In this document: positions 62,440-64,000 of the stretch, in pieces | How positions within the stretch are numbered: the first letter of the stretch is position 1 | Layout: every line of letters starts with the position of its first letter | Assembly (NCBI GenBank): GCA_022695795.1 | Contig: MU404083.1 | Location: forward strand, 92,730-156,729 | DNA: 64,000 nucleotides | Direction of reading: 5' to 3' | Source: Biscogniauxia marginata | Taxonomy: Eukaryota; Ascomycota; Sordariomycetes; Xylariales; Xylariaceae | Notes under the pieces: model-generated | Databases searched by the model: none | What the model saw: only the letters and a program-made list of their open reading frames with translations | What the model was told of the DNA's origin: nothing | Program-made: the position numbers and the translations under genes

Positions 62440-64000
62440 TGTGAAAATCACGCGACACTACCTAGGCCAGGGAAATTCAGAGAAGTGCGTAGGTAGCTAG
62501 TTAAAACTTATATGGGAGCTTCTACAAGTTGTGCAACAGTAGAATATTTCGTTAGGACGAGTTGTTAACATACGGAATATCAAACATGAGTGTTGGAAAG
62601 TTAAGAGCGTCTCGGATCCGCCAGGGACCAGATGATGCGGGACAAGCATCATGAGACCTATACAAAGGGGGGGATACCCGAAGTGGTTTAGCGGGTGTTG
62701 GAGAGTGGATCAATGTGAATAGTGTATACAACACCAACAAGTCACAGGTGATGTTATTGTACAATTGTTAGTAGTATAATATTATTCTTGAATCAGCGGG
62801 TAATATGTAACAGCTTTCTTTATACATGTGCATGAACTTTGAAAGTTGCTACGACTAGAGGATATCGAGGGCAATCACTAATTAAAGGCAACTAACCTAA
62901 ACGCGTTGATAGGCTTAGCTGTTATCAGCCCGGGAGTTGTATAATCCCGCTTTTACCCGCGCAGATAGACATTATGTTTTAAGTGAAGCATTATGTAAAG
63001 CGCAACAATTCTATTAACTTACCTAAAAAACACCTCTATTTACACAATTATAAACATGACTTTTATGATAATTAATAAATGAACTAACTACCCCTTTTGA
63101 TTAACCTCTTAAAAAGGTATTAAAATAACAAGTTTAACAACTTGATACTTATTTTAAACTGGTATATATAGCCATGGCTTATTCGTAACAACTTCATATT
63201 GCATTATACCATATATAATCAACATAACTCTCCATATTCTTACCTTAACTACATAAAACTCATAGTTTCCAAATATGATAAAAGTCACGGACCTGGGAAA
63301 GTCCGTGTACCATATATTCCAACCTAAGAATATCAAGTGCGTCGTTGATATTCTGGCTCCCTTTTGGGAGGTGGGGTTAGCTCAGGTGGTTGGTGACTAC
63401 CCTCCCGTCACAATAAACCGGTATCTGTAGTTAACTAGTTAGGTATAAAAAGAACAAAGAGGGGGGTTTTATAGTCATATGACAAATCTACGTTCATAAA
63501 CAACAAGCACTAAACAATACAAGATAACATTATTCTGAGTATTCTCAGGCGACATATCCCCCGCTACCTAATATCTGCCATTTTGCCTCTCGAGATCTCT
63601 TTTCATAACAATGTCCTCTTCAAATAAGGAAGCACCATTAAGCAATATAGAGATCGAGAGGGTTGAACCCCAGAATTTCAAATAGGGCATCAAGTGCACA
63701 TCAGATAAATAAGAATCTTGTCAAGGTGGGCACTGTTGCGATTCGGGCCCCCTTTGGAAATGGGTGATAACTTCGTTGTTGCGCACAAAGCTAAAACCAG
63801 GGGTACACGGTATCGTGACAGCGCAGACGGTATCGAAGACGATACTTGATTTCCTGGTCTATTAACGAAAATACTAAAGGCGAGGGGGGGGGGGGGGGGG
63901 GGGGGGTTTTTTATTTAAAAACTTTTGTTTTTTGTGGGTTAGGAAACAGGCGCTATACTTCCCCCCCGGCAAACAAATAAAGACGGGTGGTTTGCACCAA
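62440..64000. other. AT-rich tail of the window
   Basis: The promoter of the CREG-like gene lies at the left. The remainder is AT-rich with no gene. Two diverged copies of a roughly 50-base sequence (63326-63376 and 63711-63765) and a G23 run at 63884-63906 are the only structures seen. Confidence 0.5.
63326..63765. repeat. Diverged 50-bp direct repeat pair
   Basis: Copy 1 (about 63326-63376) and copy 2 (about 63711-63765) share AAGAAT, TCAAG-GTG, GTTG--ATTC-GG, C-CCCTTT and GG---TGGG in the same order. Copy 1 is followed by GTTAGCTCAGGTGGTTGGTGAC, which resembles a tRNA D-arm or RNA polymerase III A-box. It may be a short retroelement relic, but no flanking duplications were found. Confidence 0.35.

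Noticed and set aside
63371..63440. Possible tRNA gene
   Set aside because: A D-arm-like string is present, but no acceptor pairing, anticodon stem or T-arm could be drawn.

Overview
The window is nuclear DNA of a filamentous ascomycete (Pezizomycotina, most likely Sordariomycetes). The genes carry short introns of about 50-370 bp with GTAAGT/GTGAGT-type donors. Recognisable fungal families are present: C-24 sterol methyltransferase Erg6, Pex16, LaeA-like methyltransferase, DUF3176, DUF7726, HET-domain and CREG-type secreted proteins. Gene density is low, about one gene per 3 kb, and the genes are separated by AT-rich non-coding stretches with microsatellites and decayed genes. Exon models below were built by hand; for each intact multi-exon gene the exon lengths sum to a multiple of three.

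Layout. 1-1426: 3' part of a paraoxonase/arylesterase gene (+). 1.4-8.8 kb: gene-poor, with a decayed HET-domain gene. 8.8-9.7 kb: aldo-keto reductase (+). 9.7-12.8 kb: non-coding with an assembly gap. 12.8-15.7 kb: a small secreted effector-like protein, two tiny Cys-rich proteins and a cupin (all -). 15.7-20 kb: empty. 20-24 kb: housekeeping pair ERG6 and pyruvate dehydrogenase E1-beta (both +). 27-29.8 kb: nine-exon LaeA-like methyltransferase with a 13-nt microexon (+). 31.8-32.9 kb: PEX16 (-).

33.8-46.4 kb is a metabolic and accessory block: secreted type-B carboxylesterase (-), stand-alone CYP505-like P450 (-), AAA-ATPase relic, metal-dependent amidohydrolase (+), MFS transporter (+) and NmrA-like reductase (-). 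No polyketide, peptide or terpene backbone enzyme is present, so it resembles a catabolic or detoxification neighbourhood more than a classical secondary-metabolite cluster. The same style of enzyme recurs at 56-57 kb (epoxide hydrolase).

47.6-62.4 kb: a frameshifted DUF7726 gene (-), a membrane-anchored Cys-rich secreted protein (-), a seven-helix receptor-like protein (+), the epoxide hydrolase (-), a DUF3176 membrane protein broken at a C8 run (+), and a CREG-like secreted protein (-). The remainder to 64 kb is AT-rich and empty apart from degenerate repeats and a G23 run.

ERG6, PDB1 and PEX16 are conserved core genes. The relics (HET, AAA, DUF7726) and long gaps mark the rest as faster-evolving. 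I saw no convincing tRNA, rRNA, CRISPR or intact transposon.
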